From: Diphasiastrum complanatum
Taxonomy: Eukaryota > Streptophyta > Lycopodiopsida > Lycopodiales > Lycopodiaceae
DNA: 64,000 bases
NCBI GenBank assembly: GCA_029204225.1
Contig: CM055099.1
Coordinates: 47,000,042 to 47,064,041 of the forward strand
Reading direction: 5' to 3'
The notes under the pieces are model-generated. The model had not been told where the DNA came from and ran no database searches. It saw nothing but the letters and a program-made list of their open reading frames with translations. A program made the position numbers and the translations under genes. Every line of letters starts with the position of its first letter. The stretch's first letter is position 1. Of the stretch, positions 46,301-58,300 are shown piece after piece.

Positions 46301-49300
46301 TGTGATACTCGTGGACATGAACTAGGTCCTGCTGCTGTGGATGGAACCGGAGTGGCCTCGCCTGGACCATGAACTGGACCTAAACCACACCCGTGCTACA
46401 CCTGCACCTGTACCTGTACTAGGCCCTGTCTGTGAGCCTGCAAATGCCCCTGCTACCCGTCCCTGTCCAAAACTCTTTATTGGTCTCATTGGTTGTGTGG
46501 ATGTACCAGCAGGCTTGTACATCTCCATCAGCCTCTGTACCTCCTCATCATGAATCCTGGAGCAAGCAGATATGCCTAATGTTCGCCCATCTGGCCCTCT
46601 GAGCCACAGCAAGTGAGCCCTAATCCTGTTGAGCGATCCTGTGAAGACCCCACTACAATGCAAGCATCGCCATCTGCAAACACTTCCGCATTCGTATCTT
46701 ACTTTTGTTACGTCATTGAGTATCTCCTTGAGGGGAACTCAAATCACTTTTGATGAACTAGTGGGCCTTCTTCTACAAGAAAAGCAAATGCGTAACATTT
46801 TCTCATTGGGAGATACTCAAGATCAAGCTTTCTTCTCCAAAGGCAAAGGAAAGAGCAAGTGGAAAGGTAAAACCTCTTCTACATTTTCCAAAGTTGAGCA
46901 TGTCGAAGATGATGATGATGATTTTGATTTTGAGCCTAAGAAGAAAGGGAAATGCCATTATTGCCGCAAGTATGGGCATTTTATCAAGGATTGCGGGTGC
47001 GGATTGCGAAGGAGAAGGGCAAGGAAACAAATGCTGTCACCGTTACTTTGGAGCAGCAATTTGAGTCACAAGTCAATCTTGTTGATCAAGATTATGCTTT
47101 TATGGCTTGCGAAGTTTTTGAGCAGCCACAAGGTCATGCATGTGATGGATGCATAAGTGGAAAGTTTCAAGGGAACTCTTTTCAATTTGATGGTTCGACA
47201 AGGACTGAAAAATTCGGGCACTCTTTGAAGACTTTATGTACTAATTGAGGAGGGAGTAAGTCTATTTCATTTAGTACTGTTCTTCAAAATGATGAGATTG
47301 AGCTTTTTTTTGGGGAGAAGTCTTCATCTCTTGAAAAAACGTCTAATTCATCACATACCTCTTTGAGGGACAACTTAGATGAAGCCATTATTGATGCATT
47401 TCTTGACAATGTGCCAAATTTTTTTGTTGAAGATGTCAACCAGCAGGTTCTACCATCTTCTTTGGTTCATTTTCAGCCCAATATACATCAAGAATAGTCC
47501 ATTTTGCATGTGTGTTTGAGATTCGTTATGTTGAATGCTTTACTGTTTGGTTTATGATTTCCTACAAACACTTGTGCCATGGTGTGCCACATCCTCCTCT
47601 ATAAGCTCAACCTCGGCCGGCGACAGGCATCGTGTCAATATGAAATCAGACCTGCAAAAGAGACAAACATGCAAATGATCAATACAAGTAAACATATTGC
47701 ACTGAATTGCTCACAACATTTGTGACAGGCAACCCTAAAAGCCCTAATTAATCAAGTTAAGAACATCGCATAGCCTTTTACCGATTTGAGCATACATCTC
47801 TCATGGAGAAACATAGCAATTGGCCCAAGCCCCACAAATCATAGCAGAGCGAGGGCAAAAAAACACATGGGATTGGGTCATGGGATTGGATGATTCCACT
47901 ACGAGTGATAATAGGCGAACATTGTTAGCGTTGGAGTGTATTTGGAGTGTGGTACTCAAATCTATCATGAGAAACTCATGGCTCTAACTATTGCGTTGGA
48001 GCTACAACTTGAAACTATCATCCTATATTGTGGAGCAATGTATAAGGCAACAACACCGAATGCATGGATAAAAAGAGATGCACCAGTATTTTGGAAGTTG
48101 CAGCATGGAACTATAGAATGGAAAGCAAATGCAGCAGTACTTAACTAGCGAATAATGGTTACCAACAAGAAAATTACATGGGAAGATTATTCTTACATTA
48201 AAGGTGGCCAAAGATTCTCAACAACTGCCAAGGGACTCATGGAGTATGACGATTGATGCAGTATCACATTGTCTTCAATTTTGAGAACAAAGATGTTGAT
48301 GTAGGGAGAGTGTCAAGTCCCACATGTAATTAGCCCATGTGTTCAACAAAAAGTAATGCTAACTATAGCCATGATGCTAAAATAAAATAGGACTTGTTAG
48401 CAGGATAGTTTATAGAAGGGCTTAGTTATTTTCACACTACCGTCGTTAATTTGCAATAATAGTAAGAAGGCCCAATATAGCCCAATAAGGCCTCAAACTC
48501 ATATTAGAGGCACAAAAGCCCATGGTAAATATTTGAGGTCGTCCTCAATTTGGAGTGTTAAATTTCACATGTGTGGGTACTGGGACACCCCAAAAGTGTG
48601 ATTGATCTCCTAAGATGTGGGTGATTGCACAAAGATCAAGCATAGATTGAATTCCAGGATCTATCTCACAAATCTAAGGCAAGAGCACAATGAAACATGC
48701 ATATATCATTCACCAAAGTACATTCACATGTGTGGAGATTTGTGGATGAAAAAACTAAGTATAAAAAAGCCTTGCTGTTGGGTGGAGAGAGAATCCAAGT
48801 ACAACTCCTCGGGTAGAGAGAGAAAGTCAAAATACTCAATGTAGAAGCTCTCATAATCTCCATGAAACTTACATAGAATTGATCTATCACTCTCATAAGT
48901 AGCAACTCGAGGTAGAGAGGAGTGAAACATGATTGGACCCTTCTTTTCCTCCTCATTTGATTGGCTTAGTGACATATAGGCCCTCAAACTTGATTTGACT
49001 CATTTCATGGATCTCTTACTTGTGATTGGTCACATGATCTCAATACAACACATAAGAAGGTGTCACTAGCCCTCTACCATCATGCCATGTGTCAAGTGCC
49101 TATCTTACTCTTGGATTTGGCCCAATCATCATCTAGCATGTGTACTTGCTCGAGTTGCCTCTAATGCCAAAATTGGCCTAATCACCACTAACATGTGGAT
49201 TGACATAAAAAAGTCAACATACCCCCTAACTCAACATAGATAACTTTTACAAATTTTCACATGGAGGCTATTATACATTTGTCTAATTTGAATATTCTAT

Positions 49301-52300
49301 GTGATTTGGAGGTCCTCTTTGAGAGCTTTCATCAAGTACTGGGTTCATGTGCCTACCAACACATGAGAGCTTGATCATGCTCTAGCTTAAGGCCTTATGT
49401 AATGGATGATCATGAATAGTGGAGATTCTTACCTTCCTTTGCCACATTTGGTGAAACTTCTTCTAACCTCTAGTTTCTCGGTTCTTGTCTATTTTCTTGA
49501 TCTCTTGTTTTGCCATGTAAATGCGATGTTAATGAATGGATTAGATGTTAGGATGCTATGATTGGTATATGATATTGAGTTATCAGGAATGTCTATGCAT
49601 TGCATTATTAGTCCTTTGCAGTCTATGTAATCAGTTCTGTTTATTGTCAAACTTCTTCGATGCCAATGTGATTTGATCACATCATGAAATTAGCCTGAAA
49701 TGTATTTTGGACTTGGTCAATGTAAGGTACTCTTAGCTTTCTAAAGCTAGTGCAATGGAAATTTACTGGTGAATCAGCTAGCTAGTTGAGCTATATCATT
49801 TTTATGATATTCATTCCACCCTAGGGGTAAAGCATTCTTAACTCTTTGAAGTTGGTTCTCCAGTAAAAAGAGTATAATTTCAGGCCACATTAGTTTTCAA
49901 ACTTGAAGTTCTGCAGTGACTATGATGTCCCTTGCTCTAGTATCCTCGAAATGTATGCCTTTAATTATTTTGGTTTTTTGTCTTTGCAGGTATTTGTTGG
50001 TGGAATATCCTCATCACTATCCTCTGACAAGGTAATGTACAGATAATATAAGGTACATGAGTAGTTTGCATTCTTTTTGAGGTACCTTTGATCTTGAGCG
50101 TTGAAGATCATTATCTGTCTTACACAATATAACCTAGGCTTAGTCTCTTTTTAGCATGAGTATCTTCAGGTCGTTTACCTTATGAAAAGTGCATACTGCT
50201 GATTGTTACTGCAGTGTAACTGATTGTGTCATTTAAGGTGTATCATATTGTCTTCTACTAATTTGAGCTGGTGTTGCAATAAACTTGATGTATGCAGGTT
50301 AAGGAGATTGTGACTGCTTTCGGGCAACTGAAGGCGTACCATTGGGAGTTTGATAGAAGCAGACATCCTCCAGCAGCTTTTGCTTTTCTTGAGGTAGATT
50401 CAATGTAATTAGCTGCTTTGAATTCTTGAGCAGATTGAGACAACAAGAACCTCTGAATTTTTTTTTTCAAAAAATGGGATGTGAATCTAGATGAAAGTGC
50501 TGTACAAGGAAAGCTGTCTTTTCCACATCTGTTTGTTCCATAAAAAACTGTGCTGATGTTGTTTGTCTTATCTCAACTTTGTGGCTCAAATATTAAGGTC
50601 CAATTTCTGTTGAAAGCTTTCTCAATTGCTGACTGCCTATATTAGTCTTTGGAGATGAAAATGTTGCATAATTTTCAATGATTGCTAAAAGTGCATAGAC
50701 ATGATGCTATATGTGGCAAACATACTCTTTGCACATGACTTTACATGTATGAGATGAGACAATCACGAAGGAACCTTTACTTGTATGTAATTCTGGCAAA
50801 TTTGTGTAGTTTAGTAGAAATATACTTCTGAGGTGCATGTAAGGGTCAATGTTTCACGAATCAGCGATTCCAACAAGTAATCGCAGTTCAAATCGGGCCG
50901 ATTCGAATCGGAAACCTGTTCGAATCGGTTACAGAGTAAATTTTTTTTCAAAATGGCCCTAAAAACAAAAAAAATGTTCGAATCGGCCGATTCGAACCTC
51001 ACCTGGCCGGTTCGAACCGGTTCAAACCGGTCGAATTGGCCGATTCGAACCGCCGATTCGAACATTGCCGTAAGGCAAATAGGTGAGGTACCTGGTATGT
51101 GACTCCGTGGGTCTTTCTATTTGGTATGGACCAAGTTTGCATCGAGTCTCCATCATTGGCTTATAGTCCTTGGTCACCCCCATTCTTTTTATGTTGGGAA
51201 AGATTTGATGTCTCATCTCTATTGGCTTTAGTTTCATGTTCTTCCAGTTTGGTTTGCAGCTTGCACAAATTATAGTCATTTCAGGAACATTCACATATCA
51301 ATTACTTCTTTATGACCTCCCTTGAACAAACATGCTTGATTAACAACAAGCAGATTGCCAGAAAAACATCCAAGATCTATGCAAAGAACAATCTGCTCCT
51401 ACATTTGCAAGTGCGTCTGCAAAGTCTGTAATAGGCTGAATAAGGACTCTCTTGCAATGGAGGAGTTTGTCTTTTAGGCTGGAATTGAGAATGGGAATTC
51501 TCCAAAAATCTCCTGAACCTTGGGGACTAAGAACAGAAAACTTCCAACAATCCCCTCAGACTTCAACTTTGTAGAAGATATCACTTGTGCACAGGAAAAA
51601 ATCACTAGAGAGTTCTTTCTGCAATAAAGAGGTGCATCATCACATCCTCATTCACATTGCACATAATCTTGAACCTCTTACTGTCTTGGAAATTACTCCG
51701 TGGATGTAAAATTCTTCTGATTCACAAAAGCTTGACCAGTTGCATCATTCAAAATTGTTCCACATTTATTGGAATTCCATTCTTACTGTACTTTAATAAT
51801 CCACACAAAATTTGATTTCCAGTCGCTCCCTTGGAACAATTAACACCTTCACACGCTCCTATGCCTTTAGAATAACTTGGTAACGTTATCACAAGCAATG
51901 ACATTAAAATATCACAAAACAACTTGCTGGAAATATTAGAGCTGCTCATCATGTTTGCCACATGCCATATTGTCTTTTGGATGTATACCTTTGGTCCACA
52001 AAAAAATGCATAAAGGTTGTAAAATTTAGGCACACACCAAATGGTTGAAGGCTGGTTTTGAAGGGTTGGACTTCACATTTCACAGAAAAATTCAAAGCTC
52101 AAACTTCATTTTCAGATACCGCAAACCTTTACTGCTCTTGAATGTTCTAAAAATCTTCAAGGGAACATTTAAAAACTTTGAACTGTAATTATAAAGGAAG
52201 AAACTTCAGCATGAAGTTTCTCACATAGAGCTGCCACAACCTTCAACAGAAAGTATTTTCCCTTACGTTTGGACTCCCTCCTCGCATCGTAGGTTCTCCA

Positions 52301-55300
52301 CAATTGAACATGACAAATGCCTTTACCGAGTAAACAGATCTTCACATCTGCCCTAGCAGAGATCCTTCAAGTGTCAATCATCCTTCATGGTGAGCTGGCT
52401 GCCTTCACACACTTCATTTGAGAGGTTTCAGCACTGCCTTTCCACATTGATCCTCAGCTGCAGCTGCTAACTCAATGCAAGAAAGGAAGCTGTATATTCA
52501 GTGAGTGTCCAACATGCAATTAACTTTTAGTACTCTATGATGCAATTTCAGGGCTTTTAATTAAAAGTTCACCCTTTTGGTGATCAATGGGCCTTCAGGG
52601 CAGTATGTAGGGTAACTAACAAGACTGAATTGAAACATGTTTCCATTCTGCCTTTTGTTTTCAACAAAGACTGAAAAATCACCTGTTTGCAAGAGGGATC
52701 AAAGGGTTACAAAGTAATACATATAGCGAGCTGGATCTGATTTAGGCTAACCTAACAGTCTACTCACAAACAAAAATACACAACGAAGAGACATGTAGGT
52801 TTTTAAATTGTGTTCCAGAACGCATTCTGTTCCGGAACCTAACCAAAAATAATCTAAAAAAAAACGTATTTTTTTTAACAAAGAAAAACCAGCAATACTG
52901 AGTGGAGATCTGATTGGTTGATAACCATCCAGAAATGCGCCATGACTGCACACAATGCCATCACCTGACATGGTTTTCAGGATGACAACCATCGAGGGAT
53001 AGACATGTGCGATTGAGACAACCATCCAGACATGCTCGATTGACAACCATCCAGATCCGTGCTTCCTTTGTTGTAAAATCATCAATTTATTGACACTTAT
53101 TGCTATGTTCGGATGTTCTTTATGCTATGTTTGAATTCGTTCATCATGCGCATAATACGTGAAAAGGAAATTCAAGAAATTAGGTAGGGGCGGTGCCACA
53201 CTAGCATGATAACGGATTACCCACATCAATCACAGGGAACCAAAAGAAGGACGACTAAGGATTCCTCACTGTGGTGAACTGGGCTTTTGATTATGATTAG
53301 ATAAACCGACAGAACAAGATTTTCAAAAGATCTTTACTCATTTCTTGCATATCAAGATGCGTCCCTCACAAAGAAGGAAGATGCGGCCAGCAGCCTGCAG
53401 GTGCCCCTTTCTTTATATATATAAAAAAAAAGTGTACGTTCCGGAACGTACGGAACGGAACGTTCTGACCCATTTTGGTCGGAACGGGCTTCTAAGATTT
53501 GTTGACACCTTGTGAAATTGTTTTTCAACACATTACAGTCATGCGAGGCCCTTTGTGATGTGTTAGCTCTTTCTTTGTTGGTTTAGGAAGCACACAAATT
53601 TCCTCTCACAGTACACATTAATACCATACACATTGACGTGTATTTTGGAGGTTGAGGTTCTTAACAATAGATTATTCATATATGCAAATCATTTGGGATG
53701 CATTTCCTTATAGATTGGGACGATTACACTCACATTGATTTTATTTGCTGCCATTGGAAGGATATGGTCTTATTTTGAGCACTAACTCGTTTCCAACATT
53801 AGGTGGGGTAACCTTAGAAGTTGGGTAGCAAACTTTGAAAATAACACATTTTATTGATACTTTTTGGAGCCTCATTTCAAGGGATCAATTAGCTGATTCG
53901 TTGAATAATGGTTTTGGTTCGCATCAATTTGGTTTGATTTGCATTGCAAAATCGGCTTCACAAATTTTCTTATGACTTTTTTGTTGAAAAGCTAATTTAT
54001 ATCAGATAGGGCCTTTATTGAATCAATGCTAGACTTCTCCTATGTTTGATTTATATGGATTATGTTAAAGCCATTCTATGTTACATCTAATTTTACTTGA
54101 TATCCAATTTCTTATTCGGAAATATCCTAATGCTGCTAGAATGTAGATTGTGGAAGGGAGGGGAATCCTATTGTAGTAAAATGCCTTTTGCAAGAGCATA
54201 AACAAGTAACAAAGCCTTTGACGTTCCTCTCCTTGTAAGACAATCTATGCTTACTACTTGCACTTGGGGTATCAAAGATTTCAATTGACACTTTTAAATT
54301 GCCTTTTTCTTTCTAATAGAAGGAGCAATATGATCATTTCTGGTAGTTGCATTTATGCTTCATGTGAATACTTTTATCTACCATCAAAATTCAAAACTTT
54401 GTTCCAAATACATTTAAAGAGCTCTTTCTCATTTCCCCCCCTCTCGTATCGTCTTTTCTTACTAGCTTCATGGGAGAATTTACTTTATGATTCTGGTGTT
54501 CAGGGCTCTATTCTCTATATGCTATTCAAACATGCATTACCTTATGTAATCTCTTTGTTCATCCACTTAAGGAGAATGTTCATCCACTTATGGAGAATGT
54601 TCATCCATAAGGGAAATTGTCAACAATAAACTAAAATCAAAACAATTAGTTTTGCTTATGCATTAGCTCTTCAAAAAATGAAGGCTACTTATGCTGAATC
54701 ATGGAAAAAGTGATTAGCCTTAGCCTTTGTACCCTTGAAAGTATCTGAACATTTTGTTTTCCTTCTTTGTGATTTTCGTTTGATTCTTAGGCAACATTGA
54801 GTCTACCCAAGAGAATCCGAATTCTTTCAAAACCCAGTTAGCAACTTATCCTTGGGTATTGATGAGACATAAGCAATGTTGGTCGGCTAAGATTTTTTGT
54901 TTATGGAATTCTATATTATCATTTTGATATAGATCCTATGAATTTTTTGGGTGCATGTATATTTTTATTAAGCTTTACCTTATGATATCACTGACTTCCC
55001 AATTGGATATATTCTAGTTTCACAAATAGATATTCTCTTTGATTAAGAATCAATACATTCACCCATGTAGTCTTCTTAACACTTAAATGTGGGGCTTGTT
55101 TCTCCATGTAGTTGCAAGTTTAATATTTCTATTTTTCCTGGGATTGAATACCACTTATGCCTGCCATGTATGTATTCCCTTGCTGCGCCATACTTAACAC
55201 TATTCAAAATGTCATTCAGTTTTTCAACCTAATTGTACAAAAATCATACACAGGTGAGCTTTTTTAGTAAAAGAGCTGAGTAAGTATTGATATGCAGCCT

Positions 55301-58300
55301 TATGCAATAGAATCACTAATTGAATTGCCTCTGAGATTGGAAAGATGTTTAGGAATGGGTTTTGTTTTTGGTGCGGTTCCGTTCTTATTTAGGAATGGGA
55401 GCGTTCCTAAACAGGAACGGTTCCCAGAAGGAAAAAAAGCTCTTAGTTTTGTATCCCTAATCATTATGGGCATATTAAAGCATGGTCTACATGATGTTAT
55501 GTACTAGTCTGTACTCAACAAACTGAGGTTGTTCTAATATATCCCATGTGCCTGTTCCTAAGTTTCTAATCTTGTTCCCATTCCTAATGATTCCCAAGTC
55601 CTTGTGTAAAAGAGGTGCTTAGGGCTCCTGTTCCTGTCTATTGAAACTTACTTTCCCGAGTCCATGTGTAAAAGTTTAGGGTTTCTATTTGTGTTCTTGT
55701 TCCTGTTGAACCTAAGTTCTTGGGACTTCTTGTTCCTGTTCATAACTTTCTAGGGCTTCCTTTTCTTGTTCCTGTTCCTGTTCATGTTCCTAAGTTCCTG
55801 AGGCTTCTTGTTCCTGTTCCTAGGCAACTTCATGTGAGTATTCCTATTCTTGTTCTTGTTCATCTTTTTAAGTTCCGTTCCTAGAACCTATTCTTGTTCT
55901 TGTTCTTGTTCTTGTTCATGTTCCTAGGAGCATCATTAACTTAGGTTTCAACTTAGGAATAGGAATCTCGGAACACGAATAGGAACAGGAACATAAATCC
56001 TTTTGTTTAAGAAACTTTTTTTAGGAACCCCAAAAACTATGATTTAACCATTTTTCCAAAGAATTTACCCACATCAGAGTTATTTTAAAATAATAGGTTT
56101 TTTTTTGGTCAGGAATGGTTCCTAAGGTACCTTAGGACCGGTACAGAACCATTTCTAGGAATGCGGAATGCGTTCTGTTCTGTTCCTGGGAACTATGGTT
56201 ACATATTCATATTCTTTCGTATACAAGTGTACTTCAAATCGGATATTACTTTGGCGGATAATCTGTCTGTTTTATTTGAATGCTCTTCGCCTTGTGTGCA
56301 GTATCTGGATCCGTCAGTTACGTTGAAGGCATGCGCAGGTCTTAACGGCATGCGGTTGGGGAATGACATTCTAACAGCAGTTCAAGCTACACCAAATGCG
56401 CTATCGGAGGTACTAAATTGCTGATGAAAATTTCACAATCTTGAAAGCTGTTGTTTTGAGGTTCCAATATACTGTGGTTTGTCATGCATACATATCATAC
56501 CAGCACAGATTGATCCTTCAAACTCTCTGTGGTTTCATTATCGCATAGGTGCTTCATTAAAGCTCAAATTATAGGATTGCCTAGATGGTCCATCAGAGAT
56601 CAACTTCTGAATATACCTTCTAAGGGAACAAGGTCAAGGATCTACTAGCTGTAGTGGTTGATGCATAGATAGGAGCACGTTTCATTATATGTTCATTTGG
56701 CTGAATTTGCATTTCTACAACAAGAACTTGCATTTTCTTCGTGCAGTCAAGTAATGGCAATATGATGATCACCAGTTGGTTTTCTTTGAATCCAATTGTT
56801 TTTTAAGATGGGCAATCTCCATGTTTGGGCATGTGTTTTATCTCATGAAGAGTAGAAGATAGGTAGTTTGTGCAAGGCTCCATTTCATCTGCTGTCAATG
56901 GTTGCAATGGCAAATTAATTCCGAAAAGCATGTGGAATATTTGGGACTTATTTTCTCATTTGCAAGTTTGTTGGATGACTAAGAGAAATGTAGCATGTGC
57001 AGGAGGCTACTGCAGAAGCTCCTTTCTATGGTGTTCCTGAACATGCGAAAAGTCTACTTGAAGCTCCCACGTGTATTTTAGAAATTGAAAATGTGGTATG
57101 CTAATAACATGTATTCAAAGTAGATTTCCAGGCATTAGTTTCAAACTTCTAGGTCATTGATACTCTCACCTATGGTATCTGTTAAATCGTCTATCTGGCT
57201 GTGTTCTCTTGATGACTTAACCATTTATCTTACTTTTCTTTAGGATCTTTCTCATGCTTAAAATTTGAATTGAATTTGTCTTCTCGAAGGTTACTGAAGA
57301 GGAGCTATCAACTTTGCGGCAAGAAGATGTAAATGAGATCATGGAAGACGTACGGGTAGAGTGTTCAAGGTAATACCTTGTTTTAGATATTTTTAGTCCC
57401 TCTTGGTGAAGTTTTGGTGTAATATATCTCATGTTCTGTAGCATCCGAAGGGAGACTGTATAGTAGAGTTTCATTTGTGGGGAAAATGCTTTAGTCTGCA
57501 AGATCAAAATTTTACTGTATGGTGCATCTATGCAGGTTTGGAAATGTCAAATCATTGTACTTGCTCAAATCTGCCACTGAAGAAAATTTGGTAACATTCA
57601 ATTGGACACAGTCAACTAAGGCTCAGTATATAGGAGAATTGATGACGAAAGGCATCGAACCTTTCCAAGATATTGATGGCAGAAGTGTGAAAACCGCAGA
57701 GCCATCCTTGAAACCTGTTGGGGATTTTGTGCACTCACAATTAACAAGCTTATTAAATGGATCACCTTCTTTCAATCAGAATGTTATTTCTACCAGGAAT
57801 TTGGAGTCAGGTCTAACAAATTCGACGTCAGAAACATTGATCGAAGGAAGATGGAGTTCAACAGCTACTGAGGGATTGAATCTTCAAAAACGTTCACAAT
57901 CCAGTTTATCACCCAAAGAGAGTTATGCTGAAGTGACAAGGGTAGAATCTCCAGCGAGAACTGAGAATGAAGAAAGTAGTCCTAGTGAAAAGTTAATAAA
58001 TTCAGAAGGTCACGCTAATCCTCTTCCAGATATAGCCAGCAAAAATGAAGCAAAAAATATGGAAGTCAGCTTGCCAAGTCATCTCGCTACACATTCTTCT
58101 GGAAGGATAGCATCCAGTAAGGAGTACTCCAGGTCTTCTGCCGAAGTAGCAGTCAAAGGAGAATTTCCTGCTAGGATTGTAAAGCATGAGATCTTGTCAG
58201 CTGAATTTGAATCATTACACCTTGGCAGAGTATATGTTGAATTTTCCAGGGAAGAATCTGCCTGTCAAGCAGCTCATGCTTTGCATGGGCGAGCATATGG

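Noticed and set aside
48310-48560. LTR-like start TGTCAAGTCCCACATG
   Set aside because: No partner LTR, no primer site and no coding nearby; kept only as a remark.
57519-57535. ATG at 57519 as a start for a separate C-terminal gene
   Set aside because: The bases before 57536 are an intron end (TATGCAG); the codon joins exon 8 through a split Arg codon.
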